DNA of 34,473 bases from Microvirga sp. GTDB lineage: Bacteria > Pseudomonadota > Alphaproteobacteria > Rhizobiales > Beijerinckiaceae. The stretch's first letter is position 1; each line of letters starts with the position of its first letter. A program made the position numbers and the translations under genes. Of the stretch, positions 24,665-32,256 are shown piece after piece. Location of the stretch: the NCBI RefSeq assembly GCF_014699075.1, contig NZ_JACXAB010000042.1:1-34473 (forward strand), in the 5' to 3' direction. The notes below the pieces were generated by a model. That model worked only from the letters and a program-made list of their open reading frames with translations. It did no database searches and was not told the origin of the DNA.

Positions 24665-26146
24665 ATGACCGCGACGGATTCGATGGCTGACGTACCCCTT
24701 TCTCATCCTCTTGGAGCTGCCGCCTCGGACGAGGATGCGCCGCTCTATGCTCCGCGCAAGCAGATCTATCCGCAGGCCGTGAAGGGCCGCTACCGCACGA
24801 TCAAGTGGGTTGTGCTCGCCATAACGCTCGGCATCTACTACTTCCTGCCCTTCATCCGCTGGGATCGCGGCCCCAACGCGCCGGACCAGGCCATTCTGGT
24901 CGACCTGGCCAACAGCCGCTTATATTTCTTCTTCATCGAGATCTGGCCCCAGGAGGTCTACTACCTCACCGGCCTTCTGGTTCTGGCCTCTCTCGTGCTC
25001 TTCCTGATGAATGCCGTGGCCGGCCGGGTCTGGTGCGGCTATCTCTGCCCCCAAACGGTCTGGACCGACCTGTTCTATGCGGTGGAGCGCTGGATCGAGG
25101 GCGGTCGCCGCGATCGGATGCGCAAAGACCAGCAGAAGCTCACCCTCAGGACAGCCGGGCAGAAGGGCCTGAAGCATTTCATCTGGCTCATGATCGCCTG
25201 GTGGACCGGCGGCGCCTGGGTTCTCTACTTCGCCGATGCGCCGACCCTCGTCTATGAGTTGGCGACCCTTCAGGCCCCGCTCCTTGCCTATACGTGGATC
25301 GGCATTCTTACCTTCACAACCTACACGCTCGCCGGATTCATGCGGGAGCAGGTCTGCACCTATATGTGTCCCTGGCCGCGCATCCAGGCTGCGCTCACGG
25401 ACGAATACGCCCTGAACGTCACCTATCGCTACGACCGGGGCGAGCCGCGCGGTTCGGTGAAGAAGAACGAGGTGCTTAAGCTGCAGGGCCTGCCGGCCGG
25501 TGACTGCATCGACTGCAACCAATGCGTCAATGTCTGCCCCACCGGCGTCGATATCCGCAAAGGCTTGCAGCTCGACTGCATTCAGTGCGGGCTGTGCATG
25601 GATGCCTGCGACAACGTCATGGACAAGATCGGCCGGCCGCAGGGCCTGATCGCCTATGACACGGACATGAACGTCAAGGCCCGCATGGAGGGCCGGCCGG
25701 AGGTGCGCCGCATCGTGCGTGCCCGCACCATCTTCTATGCCGGTATCATCGCCCTGGTCGGGGCTATCATGATCACATCGCTGGCCCTGCGGCAGAACAT
25801 CTACTTGAGCGTGATGCACGACCGGAACCCGCTCTTCGTGCGCCTCTCGGACGGATCGATCCGCAACGGCTTCACGATCCGGGTTGCCAACAAGCATCTC
25901 GACGAACGCCGCTATGCTCTCAGCGTCGAGGGGCTGGCTGACTCCAGGGTCGATGTCATTGGCGGTGAGGTCGACCCGCAGGGCCGCACCATCGTCACCG
26001 TTGGTCCTGATCAGACCCTGGAAGCTCGCGTGCTCGTGACGGACACGGCTTCCGCGGCTTCCTCCTCGACCGATCTCCAGTTCATCCTGACCGATCTCTC
26101 CAACGGCGACAAAGCCGCCACGAGCGATCACTTCAGGGCTCCTTAA
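24665..26146 (+). CDS. ccoG: Cytochrome c oxidase accessory protein CcoG (FixG)
   Basis: A 493-residue membrane protein with a two-cluster ferredoxin domain and several membrane helices. The [4Fe-4S] ligands are CIDCNQCVNVCP (Cys281, 284, 287, 291) and CIQCGLCMDAC (Cys305, 308, 311, 315). WCGYLCPQ and CTYMCPWPRIQ are conserved CcoG motifs. CcoG reduces Cu(II) to Cu(I) for oxidase assembly (known for the family). I placed the start at 24665 because the frame opens upstream of both the hairpin and the FNR/FixK box; 24683 is equally possible. A periplasmic domain occupies the C-terminal 120 residues. Confidence 0.93.
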   Translation: MTATDSMADVPLSHPLGAAASDEDAPLYAPRKQIYPQAVKGRYRTIKWVVLAITLGIYYFLPFIRWDRGPNAPDQAILVDLANSRLYFFFIEIWPQEVYYLTGLLVLASLVLFLMNAVAGRVWCGYLCPQTVWTDLFYAVERWIEGGRRDRMRKDQQKLTLRTAGQKGLKHFIWLMIAWWTGGAWVLYFADAPTLVYELATLQAPLLAYTWIGILTFTTYTLAGFMREQVCTYMCPWPRIQAALTDEYALNVTYRYDRGEPRGSVKKNEVLKLQGLPAGDCIDCNQCVNVCPTGVDIRKGLQLDCIQCGLCMDACDNVMDKIGRPQGLIAYDTDMNVKARMEGRPEVRRIVRARTIFYAGIIALVGAIMITSLALRQNIYLSVMHDRNPLFVRLSDGSIRNGFTIRVANKHLDERRYALSVEGLADSRVDVIGGEVDPQGRTIVTVGPDQTLEARVLVTDTASAASSSTDLQFILTDLSNGDKAATSDHFRAP

Positions 26147-26156
26147 GGAAATGCCC

Positions 26157-26654
26157 ATGTCTGCCATCATCGCCAAAGGCCGTGCACCCAGGCCGATCAC
26201 CGGACGCACGGTCCTGATCTACTTCCTCGGCTTTTTCGGCATCGTCTTCGCCATGAACTTCTACATGGTGCGAGTTGCCCTCTCGAGCTTCAGCGGTGTG
26301 GAGACGGAAAGCTCCTACAAGGCGGGGCTGTCATTTAAGAATGACATCGCCGCCGCCCAGGCTCAGGATGCGCGCCATTGGTCGGTCGAAGCTGCCCTCC
26401 AGCGCGGCGATATCCCCGACGTGATCATCACCGCGCGCGATGCCCAGGGACAGGCGCTGTCCGGCCTCGTCGCCGAGGTGCGCCTCGCCCATCCGACCGA
26501 CAAACGTCGCGATCTGCTGGTGGAGTTCGTGGAATTGACCCCTGGCCAGTTTAAGAGCCTCACCCCCATGCCGAGAGGCCCGTGGGACCTCGTCATCGGT
26601 CTGAAGCGCGAGACGGAAATCGTCTTCCGTTCCAAGAGCCGCGTCTCGCTCTAA
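26157..26654 (+). CDS. ccoH: cbb3 oxidase assembly protein CcoH (FixH)
   Basis: A 165-residue protein with one N-terminal membrane helix (about 16-37) and a periplasmic domain, the FixH/CcoH layout. ESSYKAGLSFKNDIAAAQAQ is a recognisable family segment. It associates with the oxidase during late assembly. I chose the ATG at 26157 with AAGGA seven bases upstream; the ATG at 26151 is too close to that site. It lies 10 bp after ccoG. Confidence 0.92.
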   Translation: MSAIIAKGRAPRPITGRTVLIYFLGFFGIVFAMNFYMVRVALSSFSGVETESSYKAGLSFKNDIAAAQAQDARHWSVEAALQRGDIPDVIITARDAQGQALSGLVAEVRLAHPTDKRRDLLVEFVELTPGQFKSLTPMPRGPWDLVIGLKRETEIVFRSKSRVSL

Positions 26655-26666
26655 GGATCCCGTCCG

Positions 26667-28910
26667 ATGGCCGAAACCCTCGACCTTTCCATCTACGTCA
26701 AGCGCCAGGATGACGGCACGGCCCATCTCGATCTCGCCATCGAGGGGATCGACTGCGCCGCCTGCATCGACGAGATCGAAGGCGGCCTGTGCCAGTTGCC
26801 CGGCGTGGTTGAAGCGCGGCTGAACTACACCAATCACCGGCTCGCCGTGGAATGGCGGGACGGGGAACTGTCCCCTGCCGCCGTCGTCGAGGAACTGCAG
26901 CGGCTCGGTTACAAGGCTCACCCTTTCCAGGCACGCCTCGTGGAGGAAGAGGAGACCCGTCGCGCCAAGTGGTTGCTGAAATGCCTAGCGGTGGCGGGAT
27001 TTGCCTCCATGAACATCATGCTGCTGGCGGTGTCGGTCTGGTCCGGCAACGTGACCGACATCACGCCCGAGATCCGCGACTTCTTCCACTGGCTCGCCGC
27101 TCTCATTGCCCTGCCGGCCGTGGCCTATGCCGGCCAGCCGTTCTTTCAGAGCGCCATGGGCGCCCTGCGCAACGGCCGCACCAACATGGACGTGCCGATC
27201 GTCGTCGGCATCCTGCTGGCGCTTGGCATGTCCGTCGTGGAGACGGTCAACTCCGCCGAGCACACCTATTTCGACTCTGTGGTCATGCTGCTGTTCTTCC
27301 TGCTCTGCGGCCGCTACCTGGATCAGGCCATGCGCCGGAAGACCCGCGCGGTGGCGGGCAACCTCGCCTCTTACCGGGCCGAGGTTGCGCACAAGATCGA
27401 ACCCAACGGTGAGGTCGTGCTCGTTCCGACCGCCGCCTTGAAGGCGGGCGACCGGGTTCTCGTCCGCCCCGGCGAGCGCGTTGCCGTTGATGGCGTCATC
27501 ATCTCCGGCTCCTCCGAGATCGACGAGAGCCTCGTGACCGGCGAGACGGCCCATCGGGCCGTGAGGGCCGAAAGCCAAGTCTATGCCGGAAGCATGAATT
27601 ACAACGGCACCCTGACCCTACACGTCACCGCGGCGGGCAAGGGCACGCTCCTCGACGAGGTCGAGCGCCTGCTCGGGAATGCAGCCGCAGCGAAGTCCCG
27701 CTACGTGCAGCTCGCGGACCGCGTAGCCAGGGTCTATGCTCCAATCGTGCACACGGCGGCAGCCCTTACGGCAATCGCCTGGATCGTGAGCGGCGCTTCG
27801 GTTCACGATGCGCTGATCACCGCCATCTCGGTGCTCATCATCACCTGCCCCTGCGCTCTTGCCCTTGCCGTGCCGGTGGTCCAGGTGGTTGCCTCCGGCG
27901 CCCTCTTCCGCGCCGGCGTGTTCCTCAACGCGGGCGATGCCTTCGAGCGGCTGGCCAAGGTGGACACCATCGTGTTCGATAAGACCGGCACCCTGACTCT
28001 GCCCACCATGAGCGTGGTCAATGCAGGTGACCTGGAACCCGCGCTCCTGCAGGCAGCCAGCCGTCTGGCTCTGTCGAGCCACCATCCGCTTGCCGCGGCT
28101 GTGGCGAAGATCGCCCAGGACCGGCGCCCCTATGAGGATGTCGTCGAGGAGCCCGGCCGAGGCGTGAGGGCCATTGTGAACGGCATCGAAATGCGGCTCG
28201 GCAGCCCTGCCTTCTGCGGCGCCGAGGACTTGGCGAAGGAAGCCGTGTCGCTCGATCCGACTGCATCCGCCATCGCTCTTTTGTGGGGTGACAAGCGCGC
28301 CTGCCTGCTGGTCCGCCAGGCCCTGCGCCCTGATGCCGTCGAGGTTGTGACGGGCCTGCAGCGGCGTGGCTTCGATTGCCGCATTCTCTCCGGTGATCGC
28401 CCCGAAGCCGTTGCTCCCATCGCGGCAGCTCTCGGGATTAAGATGTGGCGCGGCGGCTGCAAGCCTGCCGAAAAGATCGAGGCGCTCGAGGCTTTGAAAG
28501 TCGAAGGCCGAAAGGTGCTGATGGTGGGCGATGGCCTCAACGACGCTCCGGCGCTCGCCGCCGCACACGTGTCGCTTTCCCCGATCAGCGCCGCCGATCT
28601 GACCCAGGCTCAGGCCGATGCTGTCTTTCTCGGTGACAGGCTTGAGCCCGTGCAGAAAACGATCGAAATCTCCCGCCGCGCCCACAGCCTGATGCAGCAG
28701 AACCTTGGGATCGCGCTCGTCTACAACGTCATCGCGGTGCCGCTGGCCTTCTTCGGCTACGTCACTCCCCTGGTCGCGGCGCTCGCCATGTCCGGGTCTT
28801 CGAGCCTCGTGACTCTCAACGCTCTCCGAGCGCGGGGTCGCTCCCCCGTTCTGGCCCTGGCCGAGCACGCCACTTCCGCCGAACCAGTTCTGGCCCCTCA
28901 AGGAGCCTGA
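26667..28910 (+). CDS. ccoI: Copper-exporting P1B-type ATPase CcoI (FixI)
   Basis: A 747-residue P1B-type ATPase that moves Cu(I) out of the cytoplasm for delivery to the oxidase. A single N-terminal metal-binding domain has CAAC at 30-33. The membrane metal site is CPC at 394-396 in TCPCALALAVPV. The phosphorylation site DKTGT lies at 438-442, TGE at 291-293, and GDGLND at 621-626. The SHHPLA motif of the nucleotide-binding domain is present near 471-476. Single-domain, slow-export pumps of this type (CcoI/CopA2) serve oxidase assembly rather than detoxification. It ends 4 bp before ccoS. Confidence 0.96.
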   Translation: MAETLDLSIYVKRQDDGTAHLDLAIEGIDCAACIDEIEGGLCQLPGVVEARLNYTNHRLAVEWRDGELSPAAVVEELQRLGYKAHPFQARLVEEEETRRAKWLLKCLAVAGFASMNIMLLAVSVWSGNVTDITPEIRDFFHWLAALIALPAVAYAGQPFFQSAMGALRNGRTNMDVPIVVGILLALGMSVVETVNSAEHTYFDSVVMLLFFLLCGRYLDQAMRRKTRAVAGNLASYRAEVAHKIEPNGEVVLVPTAALKAGDRVLVRPGERVAVDGVIISGSSEIDESLVTGETAHRAVRAESQVYAGSMNYNGTLTLHVTAAGKGTLLDEVERLLGNAAAAKSRYVQLADRVARVYAPIVHTAAALTAIAWIVSGASVHDALITAISVLIITCPCALALAVPVVQVVASGALFRAGVFLNAGDAFERLAKVDTIVFDKTGTLTLPTMSVVNAGDLEPALLQAASRLALSSHHPLAAAVAKIAQDRRPYEDVVEEPGRGVRAIVNGIEMRLGSPAFCGAEDLAKEAVSLDPTASAIALLWGDKRACLLVRQALRPDAVEVVTGLQRRGFDCRILSGDRPEAVAPIAAALGIKMWRGGCKPAEKIEALEALKVEGRKVLMVGDGLNDAPALAAAHVSLSPISAADLTQAQADAVFLGDRLEPVQKTIEISRRAHSLMQQNLGIALVYNVIAVPLAFFGYVTPLVAALAMSGSSSLVTLNALRARGRSPVLALAEHATSAEPVLAPQGA

Positions 28911-28914
28911 TTTC

Positions 28915-29064
28915 ATGGAAATTCTGATTTATCTCGTTCCCATGGCGCTGCTGCTCGGCTTGACCGGGCTTGCGGCATTCATGTGGTCGCTCAAGAACGG
29001 CCAGTATGACGACGTGCAGGGCGCCGCAGTGCGCGTCCTGTCCGATGACGATATCCACAAATGA
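28915..29064 (+). CDS. ccoS: cbb3 oxidase maturation protein CcoS
   Basis: A 49-residue single-span membrane protein. The helix is about 4-25, followed by the conserved SLKNGQYDDVQGAAVRVL tail typical of CcoS, which is needed for cofactor insertion into the oxidase. The start overlaps no gene; the stop overlaps the next gene's ATG (ATGA), so the copper-importer-like gene behind it is translationally coupled. Confidence 0.94.
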   Translation: MEILIYLVPMALLLGLTGLAAFMWSLKNGQYDDVQGAAVRVLSDDDIHK

Positions 29065-30176
29065 CATCCCTCGCCGCGATGCCCCGGGCGGGGCAGCTCG
29101 AATGCATCTGCGAACCGGGAGCCCTGGGTGAGCAGGCTGCTGACGGCCGGGGTACGGTCCTTCTAGCAACCGGCTTTGCTCTCTCGGTACTCGCCCAGGT
29201 TCTGACCCTTAGCATCCTGCCTCTGGCAGGCCTTTCACTGGCCCCCAGCCAGGGCTTGGCGAGCCTGCCCTATGCCGCCTTCTATATCGGTGCCGCCGTA
29301 GCCAGTCTTCCGGCTTCCGTCCTTCTGGATTCCTTCGGACGCCGCGCCGCCTTCTCACTGGGCGCGAGCCTCGGCGCTGCCGGCGGCATGGTGCTGGTGT
29401 GGGCTCTTGTCTCCACGCATTTCGGCGCCCTGGTGCTCGGCGCATTCTGGCTCGGCATCGCCGGCGGCTTCAGCCTCTTTTACCGCCATGCCGCCGTGCC
29501 GGTTGGCGGCAGTACCCCAACGGCGCTCCTCATCGTGTTCGGAGCCGCAACTCTGGCCGGACTGGCCGCCCCTAGCATCGCCAGTCTCGCTGAATCTGCG
29601 GCTGTAGCCCGTCCGTTCGTCGGCACGGCGGCAGCGGCAGCGCTCGCTCATGTCGCGTCACTCGCCGCGACGGCGGCTCTTCCTTATCAGCAGCGCCGGG
29701 AGCGCAAGAGCGAGGCTGCCGGCCTGCAAGGCTGGCGCTCGATCCTCTTTCCCACGGCAATCGGCACTGGAGGCTGGTTTGCCATGACGGCTTTGATGGG
29801 AGCCACTCCCATCGCGGTAATCGGATGTGCTCCATCGGAGGCTGTTGTCGGAGCTGTGGCATGGCACGTCATGGCAATGTATGCGCCATCCCTGATCCTG
29901 GCTGTCCTTCCCCAGGCCGCCCGCCCCCGCCTCCTGTCCGCCGCCGGCGGCCTTCTCCTTGCAACAGGCGCCCTTGCATTCGCATTGTCGAGTTCGGCCA
30001 GTGGCTTCTCGTCCTCTGCCGCTCTGGTGGGGATAGGATGGTCGCTGATCATGCTCGGCACCACCCTGTGGGTGAACGGCACAGGTCCAGTATCCCGATG
30101 GCTCCTTGGCATTCATGATGGTGCCCTCCTGACTGGAGCGGTACTGGGAGCCTTCGCGGCCAGCGCACTCGCGTGA
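29061..30176 (+). CDS. ccoA: MFS transporter, CcoA-like copper importer
   Basis: A 371-residue polytopic membrane protein of the major facilitator superfamily with 10-12 helices. It carries MxxxM at 242-246 (MTALM) and HxxxM at 269-273 (HVMAM), each in a membrane segment. Rhodobacter capsulatus CcoA, a copper importer needed for cbb3 assembly, has M233xxxM237 and H261xxxM265 (as I recall), so motif type, order and spacing agree. DSFGRR (90-95) is the MFS loop 2-3 signature. The N-terminal extension has ECICEP, a possible metal-binding CxC. Coupling to ccoS and its place in the ccoGHIS operon support a copper role. Direct proof of substrate is lacking. Confidence 0.82.
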   Translation: MTSLAAMPRAGQLECICEPGALGEQAADGRGTVLLATGFALSVLAQVLTLSILPLAGLSLAPSQGLASLPYAAFYIGAAVASLPASVLLDSFGRRAAFSLGASLGAAGGMVLVWALVSTHFGALVLGAFWLGIAGGFSLFYRHAAVPVGGSTPTALLIVFGAATLAGLAAPSIASLAESAAVARPFVGTAAAAALAHVASLAATAALPYQQRRERKSEAAGLQGWRSILFPTAIGTGGWFAMTALMGATPIAVIGCAPSEAVVGAVAWHVMAMYAPSLILAVLPQAARPRLLSAAGGLLLATGALAFALSSSASGFSSSAALVGIGWSLIMLGTTLWVNGTGPVSRWLLGIHDGALLTGAVLGAFAASALA

Positions 30177-30189
30177 TGCCGCCAAGGAG

Positions 30190-30248
30190 GGAGGTGCTCG
30201 AATGGGCTGAGACCCACCTCCGGGAAACCCCTTAGGTATCAGACCTGA
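30190..30248. promoter_or_regulatory. Structured leader/promoter region of fixK
   Basis: Between the MFS gene and fixK, GGAGGTG (30190-30196) pairs with CACCTCC (30215-30221) around an inner GGG-CTGAGA-CC hairpin. Next comes an imperfect inverted repeat, TTAGGT (30232-30237) and ACCTGA (30243-30248). The latter is a candidate regulator site, possibly for FixJ, which drives fixK in rhizobia. I see no FNR/FixK box here. Confidence 0.4.
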
Positions 30249-30314
30249 ATTTTAGCCAGGCCGGTCCAGCAGTACTCATGATCCAACGTCACTTTGCGAG
30301 ATCACGAGGGTTCG

Positions 30315-31001
30315 ATGCAGACTGCGCTCCTCACCAAGGCTTCCCCGTCGGCCCTGCCTGTCTTCACCCTGGAAGCCCCGCAGTTCCGCAAGTCGGGTGA
30401 TATTGCGGCTCCAGCCGTCGGCTCAGTCCACTCCTACGCCAAGGACGAGGAGATCTTCGCCGAAGGTGACCGTGCTGCCTATGTCTACAAAGTGCTCTCG
30501 GGCGTCGTCCGCACATCCAAGCTCCTGAGCGACGGCCGCCGCCAGATCGATGCCTTCCACTTGGCTGGCGATATCTTCGGCATTGAGGCTGGCGATGAGT
30601 ATCGCTTCTGTGCCGAGTCAGTGGGCGAGTGCGTCGTCATCGCCTACCGGCGCGGCAATCTCGGCGCTCTGATGGGCAGCGACTCGCAACTCGCTCAGGA
30701 CATGACAATGGGCATGATGCGCTCCCTCGTCCGGGCTCAAAATCATATGCTGCTGCTGGGCCGCAAGTCGGCTCTCGAGAAGATCGCGACTTTCCTCGTC
30801 GACATGGCGGAGCGCACCTCCGGTGACGATGCCCTCGACCTGCCCATGTCGCGCACCGACATCGCCGATCACCTGGGACTGACCATCGAGACGGTCTCCC
30901 GCTCTTTCACGCAACTCGAGCGCCAGGGAATTATTGAGCTCCCCTCCGCCCGTCATGTCGTGCTGAGCAACAAGGCGGCATTGGAGCGCCTGAACGCATG
31001 A
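30315..31001 (+). CDS. fixK: Crp/Fnr family regulator, FixK-like
   Basis: A 228-residue CRP/FNR-type activator with an N-terminal cyclic-nucleotide-like barrel (about 30-145), a dimerisation helix and a C-terminal helix-turn-helix (MSRTDIADHLGLTIETVSRSFTQL). The recognition helix has E-x-x-S-R, the residues by which FNR reads TTGAT, matching the two boxes at ccoN and ccoG. There is no N-terminal cysteine cluster for an FeS sensor, so it is FixK-like rather than FNR/FnrN and should depend on FixLJ for its oxygen response. I chose the ATG at 30315, with GAGG 5 bp upstream; a TTG at 30294 is less likely. A strong terminator follows. Confidence 0.92.
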   Translation: MQTALLTKASPSALPVFTLEAPQFRKSGDIAAPAVGSVHSYAKDEEIFAEGDRAAYVYKVLSGVVRTSKLLSDGRRQIDAFHLAGDIFGIEAGDEYRFCAESVGECVVIAYRRGNLGALMGSDSQLAQDMTMGMMRSLVRAQNHMLLLGRKSALEKIATFLVDMAERTSGDDALDLPMSRTDIADHLGLTIETVSRSFTQLERQGIIELPSARHVVLSNKAALERLNA

Positions 31002-31042
31002 TGGAAGAGGCGTGGTCCTCACCACGCTTCACCGATACAAAC

Positions 31043-31090
31043 AAGCTCACAGGCTCCGCGGCTATAAACGGCCGCGGAGCCTGTGAGCTT
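31043..31090. terminator. Bidirectional intrinsic terminator between fixK and the receiver gene
   Basis: Perfect 20-bp inverted repeat, arms at 31043-31062 and 31071-31090, around the loop TATAAACG. The plus strand continues TTTTG and the minus strand TTGTTTG, so it can end transcripts from both converging sides. Confidence 0.88.
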
Positions 31091-31164
31091 TTGTCATGTT
31101 CGGATTTCATACGGTAACCACCCCGCCGCTCCGGAGGGTGGTTAATCAGACCATTTTAGGAGAG

Positions 31165-31533
31165 TCACGCCAGAGCAGCATGAATGCTGTCGAGCAGCTC
31201 GCTGTCATGGAGCGGCTTCTCAAGCACCCTGCGAAATCCAGACTCCGCCGCCCGGCCATGAAGGTCGTCGCTGATCCGGGAAGCAATGAGGATTGCAGGG
31301 CTATCGATGTGGCGCTGCCGCAGCTTCGTGACGAGCTCGATGCCTGTCATTCCCGGCATGTTGTAATCGATGACGAAGCATCCATTCTGCGGCAGATCGG
31401 CCGCGGCCAGGAGTTCCGCGCCGTCCTTGAACAGCCGCACGGACAGGCCCTCAAGCTCCAGGGCAAACTTCAATGAGTTGCGGACCGCGGCATCGTCGTC
31501 CACGACGATGACCGGTCCCGTGAGCTGAGACAT
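31165..31533 (-). CDS. Stand-alone response-regulator receiver domain
   Basis: A 122-residue single receiver domain with no output domain. The acidic pocket is VDDD (about 11-14), the phospho-acceptor is Asp56 in CFVIDYNMPG, and the conserved lysine lies in LEKPL. A serine in LIASRIS takes the usual Thr/Ser position. I placed the start at MSQLTG (31533), which gives the standard domain length, though no strong ribosome site precedes it. It lies 111 bp downstream of fixJ on the same strand. Likely roles are phosphate sink or adaptor for FixL or another kinase; this is inferred from position and domain content. Confidence 0.85.
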   Translation of the reverse strand: MSQLTGPVIVVDDDAAVRNSLKFALELEGLSVRLFKDGAELLAAADLPQNGCFVIDYNMPGMTGIELVTKLRQRHIDSPAILIASRISDDLHGRAAESGFRRVLEKPLHDSELLDSIHAALA

Positions 31534-31644
31534 CGTTAAGAGCCTAACTGATCCTCGAATGCGGCCGGAACTGGATGCACTCGGCAGCACCCGCATTATG
31601 CACAAAGCAGGCTTATTCCCCATTCAGGAATATCCCTTAAGGAG

Positions 31645-32256
31645 CTAGCCTGCATGGATCAGCAGGGCCAGGCGGACGAGTTCCGACAGGCTCCGGGCCT
31701 GCATCTTGGCCATGACATTCGCCCGATAGATCTCCACCGTCCTCGGGCTGATGCCGAGATCGTAGGCGATGACCTTGTTGGCCTTGCCCGCCACGAGACC
31801 GTCGAGGACCTGCCGCTCTCTCTCGGAGAGCACCTCGAAGCGGGACTGGATCTGGGCAACCTGCGCATCCTGATGGCTGCTCTTCTCGTGCCGGGAGAGA
31901 GCCTCGCGCACGGTGGCCAGAAAGACTTCATCCCCGAACGGCTTCTCGAGAAAATCGATGGCCCCCTCCTTCATGGCCTCGACCGCCATGGGAACGTCGG
32001 CATGACCTGTGATGACGATGACCGGCAGTGTAATGCCCCTCTCCTTCAGGCGCCGGATGAGCTCAATGCCGTCGATGCCGGGCATTCGCACATCCGTGAC
32101 GATGCATCCCGCTTCCGCGCTCACCACCTCGTCGAGGAAGGCCGAGGCCGATTCATGCAGGCGCACGGGAAGGCCTTCCGATGCCAGAAGGAAGGCCAGA
32201 GACTTCCGAACGGCAACGTCATCGTCAACCACGTGCACGGCCACCTCACTCGGCAT
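31645..32256 (-). CDS. fixJ: Response regulator FixJ
   Basis: A 203-residue two-domain regulator. The receiver (about 5-120) has Asp55 in CIVTDVRMPGIDG as phospho-acceptor (Asp54 in S. meliloti FixJ), VITGHADVPMAVEAMKEGAIDFLEKPF, and a Q-linker. The C-terminal LuxR/NarL-type helix-turn-helix (about 135-200) has LSERERQVLDGLVAGKANKVIAYDLGISPRTVEIYRANV. Phosphorylated FixJ should activate fixK. The start at 32256 lies inside the last codons of fixL (11-bp overlap), as in rhizobial fixLJ operons. Confidence 0.95.
   Translation of the reverse strand: MPSEVAVHVVDDDVAVRKSLAFLLASEGLPVRLHESASAFLDEVVSAEAGCIVTDVRMPGIDGIELIRRLKERGITLPVIVITGHADVPMAVEAMKEGAIDFLEKPFGDEVFLATVREALSRHEKSSHQDAQVAQIQSRFEVLSERERQVLDGLVAGKANKVIAYDLGISPRTVEIYRANVMAKMQARSLSELVRLALLIHAG

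Noticed and set aside
30200..30260. Possible TPP riboswitch upstream of fixK, because CTGAGA, ACCC, ACCTGA and a CCAG-like segment occur in the canonical order.
   Set aside because: The spacing between ACCC and ACCTGA is too long, the P4/P5 part with GCGAAGGGA is missing, the CTGAGA lies in the loop of a simple GGG-CC hairpin, and the downstream gene has no link to thiamine.
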